From NCBI RefSeq assembly GCF_902859705.1, contig NZ_CADIJO010000013.1:62001-126000 (forward strand): DNA of 64,000 bases, read 5' to 3'. Made by a program: the position numbers and the translations under genes. This DNA comes from Achromobacter deleyi (lineage in GTDB: Bacteria > Pseudomonadota > Gammaproteobacteria > Burkholderiales > Burkholderiaceae_B). The notes under the pieces are model-generated. The model made no database searches and had not been told where the DNA came from. It saw only the letters and a list, made by a program, of their open reading frames with translations. Positions 51,133 through 59,745 of this stretch are shown in pieces; within the stretch, counting starts at the first letter, position 1, and each line of letters begins with the position of its first letter.

Positions 51133-53574
51133 GTGACCGTGACCCCCGCCAGGCCTTACGCCCTACGCCGCACTGCCCCCCTGACCGCCGCCCTCGCTCC
51201 CCTTGCCCTGGCCGTTGCCGCCGCGCTGGCCGTGGCGCCGCCCGCCGCCCACGCGCAGGCCCGGACCCAGGCCGCCGGCGCGGTCAAGGTCAACATCCCC
51301 GCCCAGCCGCTGGCGCAGGCGCTGTTGCAGCTGGGCCGCCAGACCAACCTGCAGATCTACTACCTGCCCGAGGCCGTGCAGAACCGCCGCGCGCCCGCGA
51401 TCAACGGCACCTTGACGCCGCAACAGGCGCTGGACCGGCTGCTGGCCGGCACCGGGCTGGCCGCCAGGATCAATGGCAATACCGCCGTGGTGCAGCAGCC
51501 CGGCTCGGACACCGCCACGCTGCCCGCCGTGTCCGTCTATGGCGATGCGCGCGGCGAAGCCGTCGAAGGCCTGGTCGCGCGCCGCAGCCGCACGGGCACC
51601 AAGACCGACACCGCGCTCAATGAGATTCCGCAGACCATCAACGTGGTCACCGCGCAGCAGGTCGAGATGACGGGCGCCACCGACATCAATCAGGCCCTGC
51701 ATTACGTGCCCGGCTTTTCCAGCTACGGCTCGGACAACCGTTCGGACTGGTATTCGGCGCTGCGCGGCTTCACGCCCACCGCCTATGTCGACGGCCTGCA
51801 AGTACCCAACACGCTCAACTTGGCCAGCTGGCGGGTCGACCCCTACCTGATCGACAGCATCACCGTGCTGCGCGGGCCGACCTCGGTGCTGTACGGCCAG
51901 GGCGACCCCGGCGCCATCGTCGACGTGCAGAGCAAACTGGCCAACGGCGAACGCACGCGCGAAATCGAAGCCCAGGTCGGCAACTACGCGCGCAAGCAGC
52001 TCAGCTTCGACATCGGCGACACCCTCGACGAGAACGGCACGCTGTCGTACCGCGTGCTGGGCGTGGGCCGCGACGGCAACGCGCAGTCGGGCCCCAACAA
52101 GGACCAGCGCGTGGTCTTCGCCCCGTCGCTGCGCTGGCAGCCCAGCGCCGCCACCACGTTGACCCTGTCGGCCACTTTCCTGGAAGACTGGGGCGACACG
52201 TCCAGCAATTTCCTGCCCGCCCAGGGCACGGTCATCAGCAACCCCAACGGCAAGATCTCGCGCGATCTCTACACCGGCGAACCGGACTTCGACTACTACC
52301 ACAAGAAGCAGTGGTCGGTCGGCTATGCGCTCGAGCACAAGCTCGATTCCGTCTGGACGCTGCGCCAGAACACCCGCCTGATGCACCTGCAGCTGAATGA
52401 CCGCTCGGTCTATGGCGGCGGCCTGGACGAAAGCGATCCGACCATGCAGTCGATGACACGCTACGCCGGCATCTTCCAGTTCAACTACAGCCGCTTCGAC
52501 GTCGACAACCAGGCCGAGGCCAAATTCCGCACCGGCGCGCTGGAGCACACGCTCTTGACCGGCCTGGAATACAGCCGCCAGTCCACCACCGACAGCGAAT
52601 GGCTGGCGCTGGCCCCGTCGCTCAACCTGTACCACCCCGTCTACACGCCGATCAACCGGTCGATCTTCTACGGCGAAAACGCCTACCCGCGCACCGACAC
52701 CTATACCACCATGAATTCGGTGGGCCTGTACGCGCAGGACCAGATCAAATGGGACCGCTGGGTGCTGACGCTGGGCGGCCGCAAGGACTGGGCCAAGACC
52801 GAACAGACCGACCGCGAAGCCGATACCCGCGCCTCGCAACTGGACCAGGCCTTCACCGGCCGCGTGGGCCTGACCTACCTGGGCGACTATGGCCTGTCGC
52901 CGTACGTCAGCTACGCCACGTCGTTCAACCCGGTATCCAACACCCGCCTGGCCGACGGCTCGTGGGCCAAGCCCACCAAGGGAGAGCAGGTCGAAGCCGG
53001 CTTGCGCTGGCAGCCCGACGGCAAGAACCTGACGCTGAACGCGGCGGTCTACCAGATCAAGCAGACCGACGTCGTCACCACCAACCCGGCCGACCCCACC
53101 AGCAGCACCTATGTGCAGACGGGCGCGGTGCGGTCGCAGGGCGTGGAATTGAGCGCGGTGGGCAAGATCACGCCTGAACTGTCCATCGTCGGCGCGTACG
53201 TGTTCCAGAACGTCAAGATCACCCAGGCCAACGACGGCACCGAAGGCAAGTGGCCGGTGGACATTCCCCGCCCGCGCCAGATGGCCTCGCTGTGGGGCGA
53301 CTGGACCTGGCGCACCGGGCCGCTGGAAGGCTTCGGCCTGGGCGCGGGCGTGCGCTACCAAAGCTCGGCCGCGGGCGCGTCGGACAACTCGTTGAAGATC
53401 CCCAGCTACACCGTGTATGACGCCGGGCTGCACTACGAGATGCCCAACTGGCGTTTCGCCCTGAATGCGGCGAATCTGTTCGACAAGCAGTACGTCAGCG
53501 GCTGCCAGTCGTACGGCGTGTGCATGTACGGCAATGGCCGCACGGTGGTGGCATCGGTGAAGTACTACTGGTGA
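51133..53574 (+). CDS. TonB-dependent siderophore receptor with STN signalling domain
   Basis: This 813-residue outer-membrane receptor has a signal peptide ending AHAQA near residue 43. It continues with an STN domain (about 50-105; VNIPAQPLAQALLQLGRQTNLQIYYL), a plug (about 145-275; NEIPQTINVVTAQQ, VDGLQVPN, VLRGPTSVLYGQGDPGAIVD) and a 22-strand barrel ending in the terminal aromatic YYW. The STN domain fits its partnership with FecR. The ligand class looks like a ferric hydroxamate or catecholate siderophore (FpvA/FoxA-type plug), but cannot be specified. The start is GTG 51133 (a second GTG follows at 51139). Confidence 0.94.
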   Translation: MTVTPARPYALRRTAPLTAALAPLALAVAAALAVAPPAAHAQARTQAAGAVKVNIPAQPLAQALLQLGRQTNLQIYYLPEAVQNRRAPAINGTLTPQQALDRLLAGTGLAARINGNTAVVQQPGSDTATLPAVSVYGDARGEAVEGLVARRSRTGTKTDTALNEIPQTINVVTAQQVEMTGATDINQALHYVPGFSSYGSDNRSDWYSALRGFTPTAYVDGLQVPNTLNLASWRVDPYLIDSITVLRGPTSVLYGQGDPGAIVDVQSKLANGERTREIEAQVGNYARKQLSFDIGDTLDENGTLSYRVLGVGRDGNAQSGPNKDQRVVFAPSLRWQPSAATTLTLSATFLEDWGDTSSNFLPAQGTVISNPNGKISRDLYTGEPDFDYYHKKQWSVGYALEHKLDSVWTLRQNTRLMHLQLNDRSVYGGGLDESDPTMQSMTRYAGIFQFNYSRFDVDNQAEAKFRTGALEHTLLTGLEYSRQSTTDSEWLALAPSLNLYHPVYTPINRSIFYGENAYPRTDTYTTMNSVGLYAQDQIKWDRWVLTLGGRKDWAKTEQTDREADTRASQLDQAFTGRVGLTYLGDYGLSPYVSYATSFNPVSNTRLADGSWAKPTKGEQVEAGLRWQPDGKNLTLNAAVYQIKQTDVVTTNPADPTSSTYVQTGAVRSQGVELSAVGKITPELSIVGAYVFQNVKITQANDGTEGKWPVDIPRPRQMASLWGDWTWRTGPLEGFGLGAGVRYQSSAAGASDNSLKIPSYTVYDAGLHYEMPNWRFALNAANLFDKQYVSGCQSYGVCMYGNGRTVVASVKYYW

Positions 53575-53581
53575 TCAGACG

Positions 53582-53609
53582 CCGCCGCCACGGCTGACCG
53601 TGGCGGCGG
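53582..53609. terminator. Hairpin between the TonB receptor and the small membrane protein gene
   Basis: Perfect 12-bp arms CCGCCGCCACGG and CCGTGGCGGCGG around a CTGA loop, lying between convergent genes. No T-run; probably a bidirectional transcript end. Confidence 0.5.
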
Positions 53610-53612
53610 AGC

Positions 53613-53768
53613 CTAGACCAGCAGCAGCGCGCTGCCGCTGGCCGCCACGGCACCCAGCCCCGCCAGCGCATAGGTGTCGCGCCGATCGCAGCCAGCGCGA
53701 TGCGTGCCGTAGGCCGCATGCAGGCATACGACGCCAAGAACGGCCAGGGCAATTCCAAATCCAAACAT
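53613..53768 (-). CDS. 51-residue small membrane protein
   Basis: A short gene with an excellent ribosome site (GAGGAAG six bases before the ATG). The product begins MFGFGIALAVLGVVCLHAAYG and ends AGLGAVAASGSALLLV: two hydrophobic segments (about 3-20 and 33-51) separated by a charged loop THRAGCDRRD. It should be an inner-membrane hairpin protein. It is the only gene in the 337-bp gap between the TonB receptor and the FmdE-like gene. I do not recognise the family. The remaining 53769-53911 shows nothing. Confidence 0.7.
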   Translation of the reverse strand: MFGFGIALAVLGVVCLHAAYGTHRAGCDRRDTYALAGLGAVAASGSALLLV

Positions 53769-53911
53769 GGGGGTCTTCCTCGATCCGGTAAGCGGGCCGG
53801 CCGACGGCAGGCCCGTTGCTATGGACCGGGCCGGATGCTTACGGTTCCCTGAAAGGATAGATCAGTAATCTGGGGACAGTCCACCGGCTGGGATGCCGCT
53901 GCCCCCTGCCG

Positions 53912-54448
53912 TTACAGCTGCCCTTCCCCGAACACGAACAAGGCCTCCGGCGCCTGCGCCAGCACCCGCTCGGCGATCCGCGCCCGCAAGGCCGCATGCT
54001 CACGCTGCGCCTCTGGCGCCGGGTTGCCCAGCAAGGCGAAGAATTCCGGCGGCAGCACGCCTTCGCGCAACACCGCCTGCACGGCCCGGTCGCCGCGCCG
54101 CAGCCAGAAGCTGTACGACTTGTCGGCGGCGGCGCTGTAGCGGGCCTCGGGCAGCGACAGGTCCACCCGGTAACAGCCCCGCGTGACGGCGCGCGTCACG
54201 AATTCGAACGCGTCGCGCACGCCGGGGCCGGGGTGGCCGCTGACCACGCTCAGTTCGCTTCTGGGCACCGGGTCACCGCCCGCTTCCAGCCGCGCCAGCG
54301 CCCCGCGCAGGCCCTGGAACACCAGCGCCAGCATGGCCAGCGCGCCATGGCCGTGGTAGGCCATCACGGCGTCGAACGGAATCGGGATGGGGCCTTCTTC
54401 GCCCTGTACGCGCAGCACGCTGCCGGCGGGAATGGTCGGGATGGTCAT
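53912..54448 (-). CDS. FmdE-like domain protein
   Basis: This 178-residue cytosolic protein has an N-terminal half with the FmdE-type layout: MAYHGHGALAMLALVFQGLRGAL followed by ELSVVSGHPGPGVRDAFEFVTRAV. That resembles the FHGH-x-xPG and the following conserved Asp/Cys region of formylmethanofuran dehydrogenase subunit E homologues, but without their cysteines. TGGAG is seven bases before ATG 54448. It is the last gene of the uptake operon, 62 bp after the TonB receptor. Related domains occur beside metal-uptake genes; the role here may be metal or ligand handling after import. Confidence 0.7.
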   Translation of the reverse strand: MTIPTIPAGSVLRVQGEEGPIPIPFDAVMAYHGHGALAMLALVFQGLRGALARLEAGGDPVPRSELSVVSGHPGPGVRDAFEFVTRAVTRGCYRVDLSLPEARYSAAADKSYSFWLRRGDRAVQAVLREGVLPPEFFALLGNPAPEAQREHAALRARIAERVLAQAPEALFVFGEGQL

Positions 54449-54510
54449 GAGTCTGTCTCCAGAAAAGCAGGAAAAATGCCGGCCGCGCGCGGCGGCCGGC
54501 GGTGATCGCG

Positions 54511-56673
54511 TCAGAAGCGCGTGCGCAGCGTCACGCTGAAGCTGCGGCCCGGTTCCAGCAACGGGTTCAGGTCCGTCATGGCATAGGCCACGTTCGACGA
54601 TGTGGCGGCGGTGCGGTAGGCGCGGTCGAACAGGTTGTTCACGCCCACCACCACCTGGGTGTTGCCCGCCTGCGGCAGCCCCAGCTTGTCCAGCTGCAAT
54701 TGCGCATACAGGTTGACCACGCCGAAGCCCGCCGCCGGGTATTCGGTGCGGGCGTCGTAGCGGCTCTGGCCCTTGGCCCACTGCACCTCGCCGCTCAGGG
54801 CATAGGCCTCGTTGGCGCCCACGTACTGCAGGCCCACCAGGCCGCTCAGCGGCGCAATGGAGGCCAGCGGCCGGTCGGTCTTGCGGTTGGTGGCATGCAG
54901 GTAGCTGGCGTTGCCGTACAGGTTGACGGCGCGCGTCAGCTGCCAGCGCCAGTCGGATTCCACGCCCTGGATACGCACCTGGCCGACGTTGCGGCGCTGG
55001 GTGGCGGGCAGGCCCTGGTAGGTCGTCGTGGCGTTTTCCAGGAAGTCGCGGTAGTCGCTGCGGAACGCCGTCAGGCCCACGGTGGCGGTGTCGAAATGCA
55101 GGCGGGTGCCCGCTTCGACGGTGGTGCCGCGCTCGGGTTTCAGCGCGGGGTTGGGAATGGTGTAGCTGGTGCCGGTGTAGCCGGCGCTGAACATTTCCGA
55201 CGTCCACGGCATGCGGAACGACGTGCCCACGCTGCCCAGCAGCTCGACCACTTCGGTGGCGCGGTACGACAGGCCCAGGCTGCCGGTGGTGGCGGTCTGC
55301 GTGTTGTTCTGCGCGGCCTTGAAGGCCGGCAGCAGGTTGGGCGACGGCAGCGCGTCCAGGTCCACGTCAGAGCGGAACCAATCGAACCGGCCGCCGGCCG
55401 TCAGCGTCCATTTGGGCGCGGGCTTCCATTCCGTGGTGACGAAGGCGCCGACGTTGGTCTGGTACTGGTTCGGTCCGCCCTTGGTGTAGGCGGTGCTGGT
55501 GGTGGTGGACGTGCCGTTGGGCCGGACCACGGTGGTGTCGCTGCGGCTTTCCGACCCCGGCCGGCGTTCGTGCATGAAGTCCAGGCCGAACGTGGTGTTG
55601 GTCTGGGCCCAAGGCACGGTGGCCGCGACGCTGCCGCCATACACCACCGGGCCGATCACATTGGTGCGGCTGTCGACCACCCGCGCCGGGTTGGTCTGGT
55701 TGTGGGTGGCCTGCACGGTGTTGAATTCGTTGACGTAGACGCTGGCCTTCAGGTCGCGGATGACGCCGTCGAATTCGCCGGTATAGGCCAGGCGGCCTTG
55801 CTTGACGCGGTTGGGGTCGCGCCGGCTGCTGCTGGCCGGGTAGGCCGGCACGGTGCCGGCGGCGCCGTCTTTCACGTAGGCGACACGTGCGCTGGCTTCG
55901 ATGCGCTGCCTGGCGTCGGGCATGTAGCCCAGCACGATGCCGCCGCCCGCGCCGCGGTAGTCGCTGTTGGGCACTTCGCCGGTGGCGCTGTCGTAGTTGC
56001 TGGCGCGCCGGCCGGTGGCGTAGACGCGCAGGTCAAAGCCGTCGCCCGCGCCTTCCACCGCCACGTTGCTCAGCACGCCGTGGCCGTTGCTGTTGTAGGT
56101 CACCGAGGCCTCGCCGCCGTTCAGGCTGAACGGCTGGGTCAAATTGCCGTGGCCGCGCTTGGTGACGAAGTTGATCAGGCCGCCCAGGCCGTCGCTGCCA
56201 AAGCGCGACGAATCCGGGCCGCGCACCACCTCGACCTGCTCGATCTCGGTGGGGCTGATCAACATGAACTGCAGCGTGTTGCGGCCGCGGAAGCGGTCGC
56301 CGTCGATGAACATCGGCACGCGCATGTCGTTGGTGTTCAGGCCGCGCAGGAAGACGGTGCCGGCAATGCCGCCGCTGCGGCTGACGGTGGCGTTGGGCAC
56401 CCGGCCCAGCAGGTCCAGCGTGCTGGACGTGTTGATGCGGTCGATGTCCTGCCGATCGATCACCGTGACGGACTGCGTCACGCTGTGGTCGATCGTGGCA
56501 GGCGCGGGCGTGGCGCCCAGGGCATGCAGGCGGCCGTCATCGGCCGGACTGTCGGAGGTGACCTGAATGGCGGGCAATTGCGGCGTGTCGGCGGCAAAGG
56601 CCGGCGTACCGGCGGCCGCGGCGGCCAGGAAAAGAGCGCGGGCAAGGGGCGAGAGCGGGAAAGGACGTGGCAT
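54511..56673 (-). CDS. TonB-dependent outer-membrane receptor
   Basis: This 720-residue receptor has a signal peptide ending AFA near residue 27 and no STN domain. The TonB box/plug (about 55-170) contains HSVTQSVTVIDRQDIDRI, VSRSGGIAGTVFLRGLN and EQVEVVRGPDSSRFGSDGLGGLINFVTKRG. The barrel has the family motif LKPERGTTVEAG and the C-terminal Phe (LRTRF). The plug style is that of haem or haemoglobin and cobalamin-type receptors. The gene is in an operon with FecB/C/E-type ABC genes, so it admits that transporter's ligand. Confidence 0.92.
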   Translation of the reverse strand: MPRPFPLSPLARALFLAAAAAGTPAFAADTPQLPAIQVTSDSPADDGRLHALGATPAPATIDHSVTQSVTVIDRQDIDRINTSSTLDLLGRVPNATVSRSGGIAGTVFLRGLNTNDMRVPMFIDGDRFRGRNTLQFMLISPTEIEQVEVVRGPDSSRFGSDGLGGLINFVTKRGHGNLTQPFSLNGGEASVTYNSNGHGVLSNVAVEGAGDGFDLRVYATGRRASNYDSATGEVPNSDYRGAGGGIVLGYMPDARQRIEASARVAYVKDGAAGTVPAYPASSSRRDPNRVKQGRLAYTGEFDGVIRDLKASVYVNEFNTVQATHNQTNPARVVDSRTNVIGPVVYGGSVAATVPWAQTNTTFGLDFMHERRPGSESRSDTTVVRPNGTSTTTSTAYTKGGPNQYQTNVGAFVTTEWKPAPKWTLTAGGRFDWFRSDVDLDALPSPNLLPAFKAAQNNTQTATTGSLGLSYRATEVVELLGSVGTSFRMPWTSEMFSAGYTGTSYTIPNPALKPERGTTVEAGTRLHFDTATVGLTAFRSDYRDFLENATTTYQGLPATQRRNVGQVRIQGVESDWRWQLTRAVNLYGNASYLHATNRKTDRPLASIAPLSGLVGLQYVGANEAYALSGEVQWAKGQSRYDARTEYPAAGFGVVNLYAQLQLDKLGLPQAGNTQVVVGVNNLFDRAYRTAATSSNVAYAMTDLNPLLEPGRSFSVTLRTRF

Positions 56674-56706
56674 ACGAAGACAACCAAGGGTCGAAACGGG
56701 GCCGCC

Positions 56707-57333
56707 TCAGGCGGCGGGAGTGGAATCTTTCAGCCAGGGCAGAAAGCCGCGCAGGAAACGGCTGGCGGCGGGCATGAAGTAGCTGCCGTGGTGGTACATC
56801 GGGTCGAGCGACGTCACGATCAGCCGGCCCGGCGTGCTGCGCGTGTCTTCGTACAGCACCGAGCCGGCGCCCGCCTTGTCGATCAGCGACAGCGCGCCCG
56901 GCGGCGGCGTGAAGGTGCCATGCTGGTGCCAGGTGGCATCGGCCAGCGTCAGATAGGAAAACAGCGGATGTTCGGGCCGCGCCACGCGCAGGCCGGAATC
57001 GGCGCCCGGCGTTTTCCACCACCAGAAATTCACTTCGCAATCGGTCCACTGCACGCCGTCCAGCCAGCGGTGGGACGCGGTTTCGCCCATCGCCACCAGC
57101 GTCTTTCCCGCGGCCAGGAAGCGGGCAAAGCGCGCGCGCTGCGCCACCAACAGGTCCGGGTGGGTGCGGCACGACACGATCAGCGCGTCGCAATCGGCCA
57201 GCGCGGCGTCGTCCAGCTCGGGCAGGTAGATGCGGCGGCCGAAATACGGCGCCAGGTCCGGCGTCTGGAACGTGCGGTCGTGGTAGTAGGTGCCGGCGTC
57301 CAGCGCCGCGATCAAAGGCGTGCGCCGCGTCAT
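56707..57333 (-). CDS. GATase-fold (ThuA-like) protein, second of pair
   Basis: This 208-residue protein has a class I glutamine-amidotransferase-like fold: PLIAALDAGTYYHDRTFQTPDL, DDAALADCDALIVSCRTHPDLL, FLAAGKTLVAMGET, then RLIVTSLDPMYHHGSYFMP. The central Cys of GATases is not in a nucleophile elbow. It overlaps the upstream GATase-like gene by ATGA and precedes the TonB receptor gene. Function is unknown. The pair may modify or sense an imported metallophore. Confidence 0.7.
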   Translation of the reverse strand: MTRRTPLIAALDAGTYYHDRTFQTPDLAPYFGRRIYLPELDDAALADCDALIVSCRTHPDLLVAQRARFARFLAAGKTLVAMGETASHRWLDGVQWTDCEVNFWWWKTPGADSGLRVARPEHPLFSYLTLADATWHQHGTFTPPPGALSLIDKAGAGSVLYEDTRSTPGRLIVTSLDPMYHHGSYFMPAASRFLRGFLPWLKDSTPAA

Positions 57334-57938
57334 GCCGAATCCCCGTGCAACCAGGCGAACAACTGCGGCACGATGCGTCCGGCGGTATCCGTGCTGCCGG
57401 CATACATCCACAGGTCGTTGCCGGCATGCGCCAGCAGGCGGCCGCCGCCCGGCAGCGCCAGCACCCAGTCCACCGGCAGGGCATCGGGCCCCAAGGTATT
57501 GAGCACCTGCGCGCCTTCGGGCGGCGGATTGCCGCCGCGCGCATAAAAACCGGCCACGCCGCGACGGAAGGTCAGGTGTTCGCCCTGCACGCCGTCGAAC
57601 ACGGGATGATCGGCCGCGCGATACACCCGCAGGCCGTCCAGGCCGCGCGCCGCGCCCGGCACGAAGGGCGCAAGCCAACGCAGGAAGGGATAGGCCACGT
57701 GGCCGTTGAACACCATGGCGCCGCCTGCCAGCAGATACGCTTCCAGCCGGTCGCGCTGCGTCAGCAGAAAGCGCTGGTCGACATTGGCCGGCACCAGCAG
57801 CGCCCGCACGCGGGTCAGGTCCCATTGCGCCAGCTCGTACAGCGGCCGGGCCTCGGCCCGCGGCGATTCGCCGCCCGTCAGCGCGGCGGGGCCGTTGCCG
57901 CTCCAGTGGTTCAGGTAGACGATGGGGGGCATGTTCAC
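57330..57938 (-). CDS. GATase-fold (ThuA-like) protein, first of pair
   Basis: This 202-residue protein has repeated Rossmann-like strands: IVYLNHWSGNGPAAL, VRALLVPANVDQRFLL, LEAYLLAGGAMVFNGHVAYPFL, then PVDWVLALPGGGRLLAHAGNDLWMY. The overall order matches GATase1/ThuA-like proteins, without a visible Cys-His-Glu triad. It begins at GTG 57938, abutting the ATPase stop, or at ATG 57932. It is tightly coupled to the ATPase upstream and the second GATase-like gene downstream. Confidence 0.7.
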   Translation of the reverse strand: MNMPPIVYLNHWSGNGPAALTGGESPRAEARPLYELAQWDLTRVRALLVPANVDQRFLLTQRDRLEAYLLAGGAMVFNGHVAYPFLRWLAPFVPGAARGLDGLRVYRAADHPVFDGVQGEHLTFRRGVAGFYARGGNPPPEGAQVLNTLGPDALPVDWVLALPGGGRLLAHAGNDLWMYAGSTDTAGRIVPQLFAWLHGDSA

Positions 57939-58676
57939 TCAGCGAAAAAGGGGAATCACGCCGCGCACCTGGCCGCCCTCACCCGCCAGCGTGGCCACGC
58001 GCACGGGCAGGCGATACAGGCGGGACAGGCGTTCGTCGGTACACATCTGCGCCGTGGGTCCGACCTCGCAGGCATCCGTGTGCATCAGCAGGGTCTGGTC
58101 GGCGATGTGCTGCGCGTGTTGCGGCTGGTGGGTGGAAAACACCACGGTCAGGCCCTGTTCACGGGCCAGGCGGCGCAATAGCGACAGGATGATGTCCTGG
58201 TTGTGCAGGTCCAGCGCGGCGCTGGGTTCGTCCAGCACGATCACGGGGCTGGCGCTGGCCATGGCGCGCGCAATGCAGGCCAGTTGCTGCTCGCCGCCGC
58301 TCAAGGCCTGGAACGGCCGCTCGGCCAGGTGCTCCAGCCGCACGGCGCGCAGGCATTCGTAGGCGATCTCGCGGTCGCGCGGGCCGGGCGACGCATACCA
58401 GCGCAAGTGGCGGGCGCGGCCCATCGTCACCATCGCCAGCACGTCGTAGGCAAACAGCGCGTCGGTACGCTGCGGCACGTAGGCCGCGTGGCCTTGCAGG
58501 CGCACCCGTCCGGCCGCGGCGGGCTGCAATCCCAGCACGGTCTTGAGCAGCGTGGTCTTGCCACGGCCGTTCGGCCCCAGCACCGCCAGGATGTGCCCAG
58601 CGGGCAGGCGCAGCGACAGGTCCGACAGCAGCCGGCGGCCGCCGGCCTGCACCGCCAGGCTTTCCAGTTCAAGCAT
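57939..58676 (-). CDS. FecE/BtuD-type ABC transporter ATPase
   Basis: This 245-residue ATPase has Walker A GPNGRGKTT (residues 34-42), Q-loop YVPQRTD, signature LSGGEQQLACIARA and Walker B VIVLDEPSAALD, with the switch His in FSTHQP. It belongs to the iron-siderophore/cobalamin/haem importer class. It overlaps the permease gene by 8 nt and powers that permease. Confidence 0.93.
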   Translation of the reverse strand: MLELESLAVQAGGRRLLSDLSLRLPAGHILAVLGPNGRGKTTLLKTVLGLQPAAAGRVRLQGHAAYVPQRTDALFAYDVLAMVTMGRARHLRWYASPGPRDREIAYECLRAVRLEHLAERPFQALSGGEQQLACIARAMASASPVIVLDEPSAALDLHNQDIILSLLRRLAREQGLTVVFSTHQPQHAQHIADQTLLMHTDACEVGPTAQMCTDERLSRLYRLPVRVATLAGEGGQVRGVIPLFR

Positions 58677-59745
58677 GGTGCGCCCCCCTGCCCTGCGTGC
58701 GGCGCAGCAGCCAGGCGAACAGCGGCGCGCCGATCAGCGCGGTGATCACGCCCAGCGGAATCTCGGCGCTGGTGGCGCTGCGCGCCACCGTGTCGACCCA
58801 CACCATGTAGGTGCCGCCCAGCAGCGCGCTGGCCGGCAGCAGCACGCGGTGATCGGGGCCGACCAGCATGCGCGCGATGTGCGGCACCACCAGCCCCACC
58901 CAGCCCACCGTGCCCGACACCGCCACGCTGGCCGACACCACCAGCGTGGCGCAGCCCAGCAGCACCCAGCGCAGCGGTTCGACGGCGATGCCCATGGCGC
59001 TGGCCTGCTCGTCGCCCAGCGACAGCACATTGATCCGGAACCGCAGCGCATACAGCAGCCCCATTCCCAGCGCGATCGGCAGCGCGGCCGCCGCCAGCTT
59101 GACGTAGGACGCGGTGGCGAAGCTGCCCATCAGCCAGAACACGATGGCCGGCAGGCTGTCGTTGGGGTCGGCAAAATACGTGGCCAGCGAGATCAGCGCC
59201 GAGAAGAACGCGCTGGTCACCACGCCGGCCAGCACCAGCATCAGGATGGTGGTACGGCCCTGCGTGCGGCCCAGCAGGTACACGATGGCCACCGCCAGCA
59301 GGCCGCCCGCGAAGGCCAGCCCCAGCGTCGCCCACAGCGACGAGAACAGCAGAATCGCCGCGCAGCCGCCAAACGCCGCGCCCGACGAGATGCCCAGTAT
59401 CTGCGGCCCCACCAGCGGATTGCGGAAAGCGCCCTGCAAGGCCGCACCGCACAGCGCCAGGCTGGACCCGGCCAGCACCGACAGCAGCACGCGCGGCAGC
59501 CGCACCTGCAACACGACGCGGTGTTCGGCGCTGCTGACCGCCGGCAGCCAGTGCGTCAGCCCATCGGGCAACGCCAACCCCGCCAACACGCTGGACACAT
59601 GCGACAGCGGCAACGGATAGCGGCCCACGCACAGCGCCGCCAGCACCGACGCCGGCAATGCCACCAGCATCAGCAGCCAGGGCCACGCCAGGCGCCGGCT
59701 GGGCGCGGCCAGGCGCGTCGGGGAAGACTCAACGCAGGCGGTCAT
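58669..59745 (-). CDS. FecCD-family ABC transporter permease
   Basis: This 358-residue inner-membrane protein has about ten helices. FecCD hallmarks are RLPRVLLSVLAGSSLALCGAALQGAFRNPLVGPQILGISSGAAFG, the GTVGWVGLVVPHIARMLVGPDHR cytoplasmic region and EIPLGVITALIGAPLFAWLLRR. ATG 59745 lies 17 nt inside the binding-protein gene, typical of tight operon packing. As a single permease gene it presumably forms a homodimer. Confidence 0.93.
   Translation of the reverse strand: MTACVESSPTRLAAPSRRLAWPWLLMLVALPASVLAALCVGRYPLPLSHVSSVLAGLALPDGLTHWLPAVSSAEHRVVLQVRLPRVLLSVLAGSSLALCGAALQGAFRNPLVGPQILGISSGAAFGGCAAILLFSSLWATLGLAFAGGLLAVAIVYLLGRTQGRTTILMLVLAGVVTSAFFSALISLATYFADPNDSLPAIVFWLMGSFATASYVKLAAAALPIALGMGLLYALRFRINVLSLGDEQASAMGIAVEPLRWVLLGCATLVVSASVAVSGTVGWVGLVVPHIARMLVGPDHRVLLPASALLGGTYMVWVDTVARSATSAEIPLGVITALIGAPLFAWLLRRTQGRGAHHA

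Noticed and set aside
54502-57546. A 1014-codon open frame opposite the TonB receptor and GATase-like genes
   Set aside because: The translation is compositionally biased and matches no family, whereas the minus strand has complete receptor motifs and overlapping operon genes.
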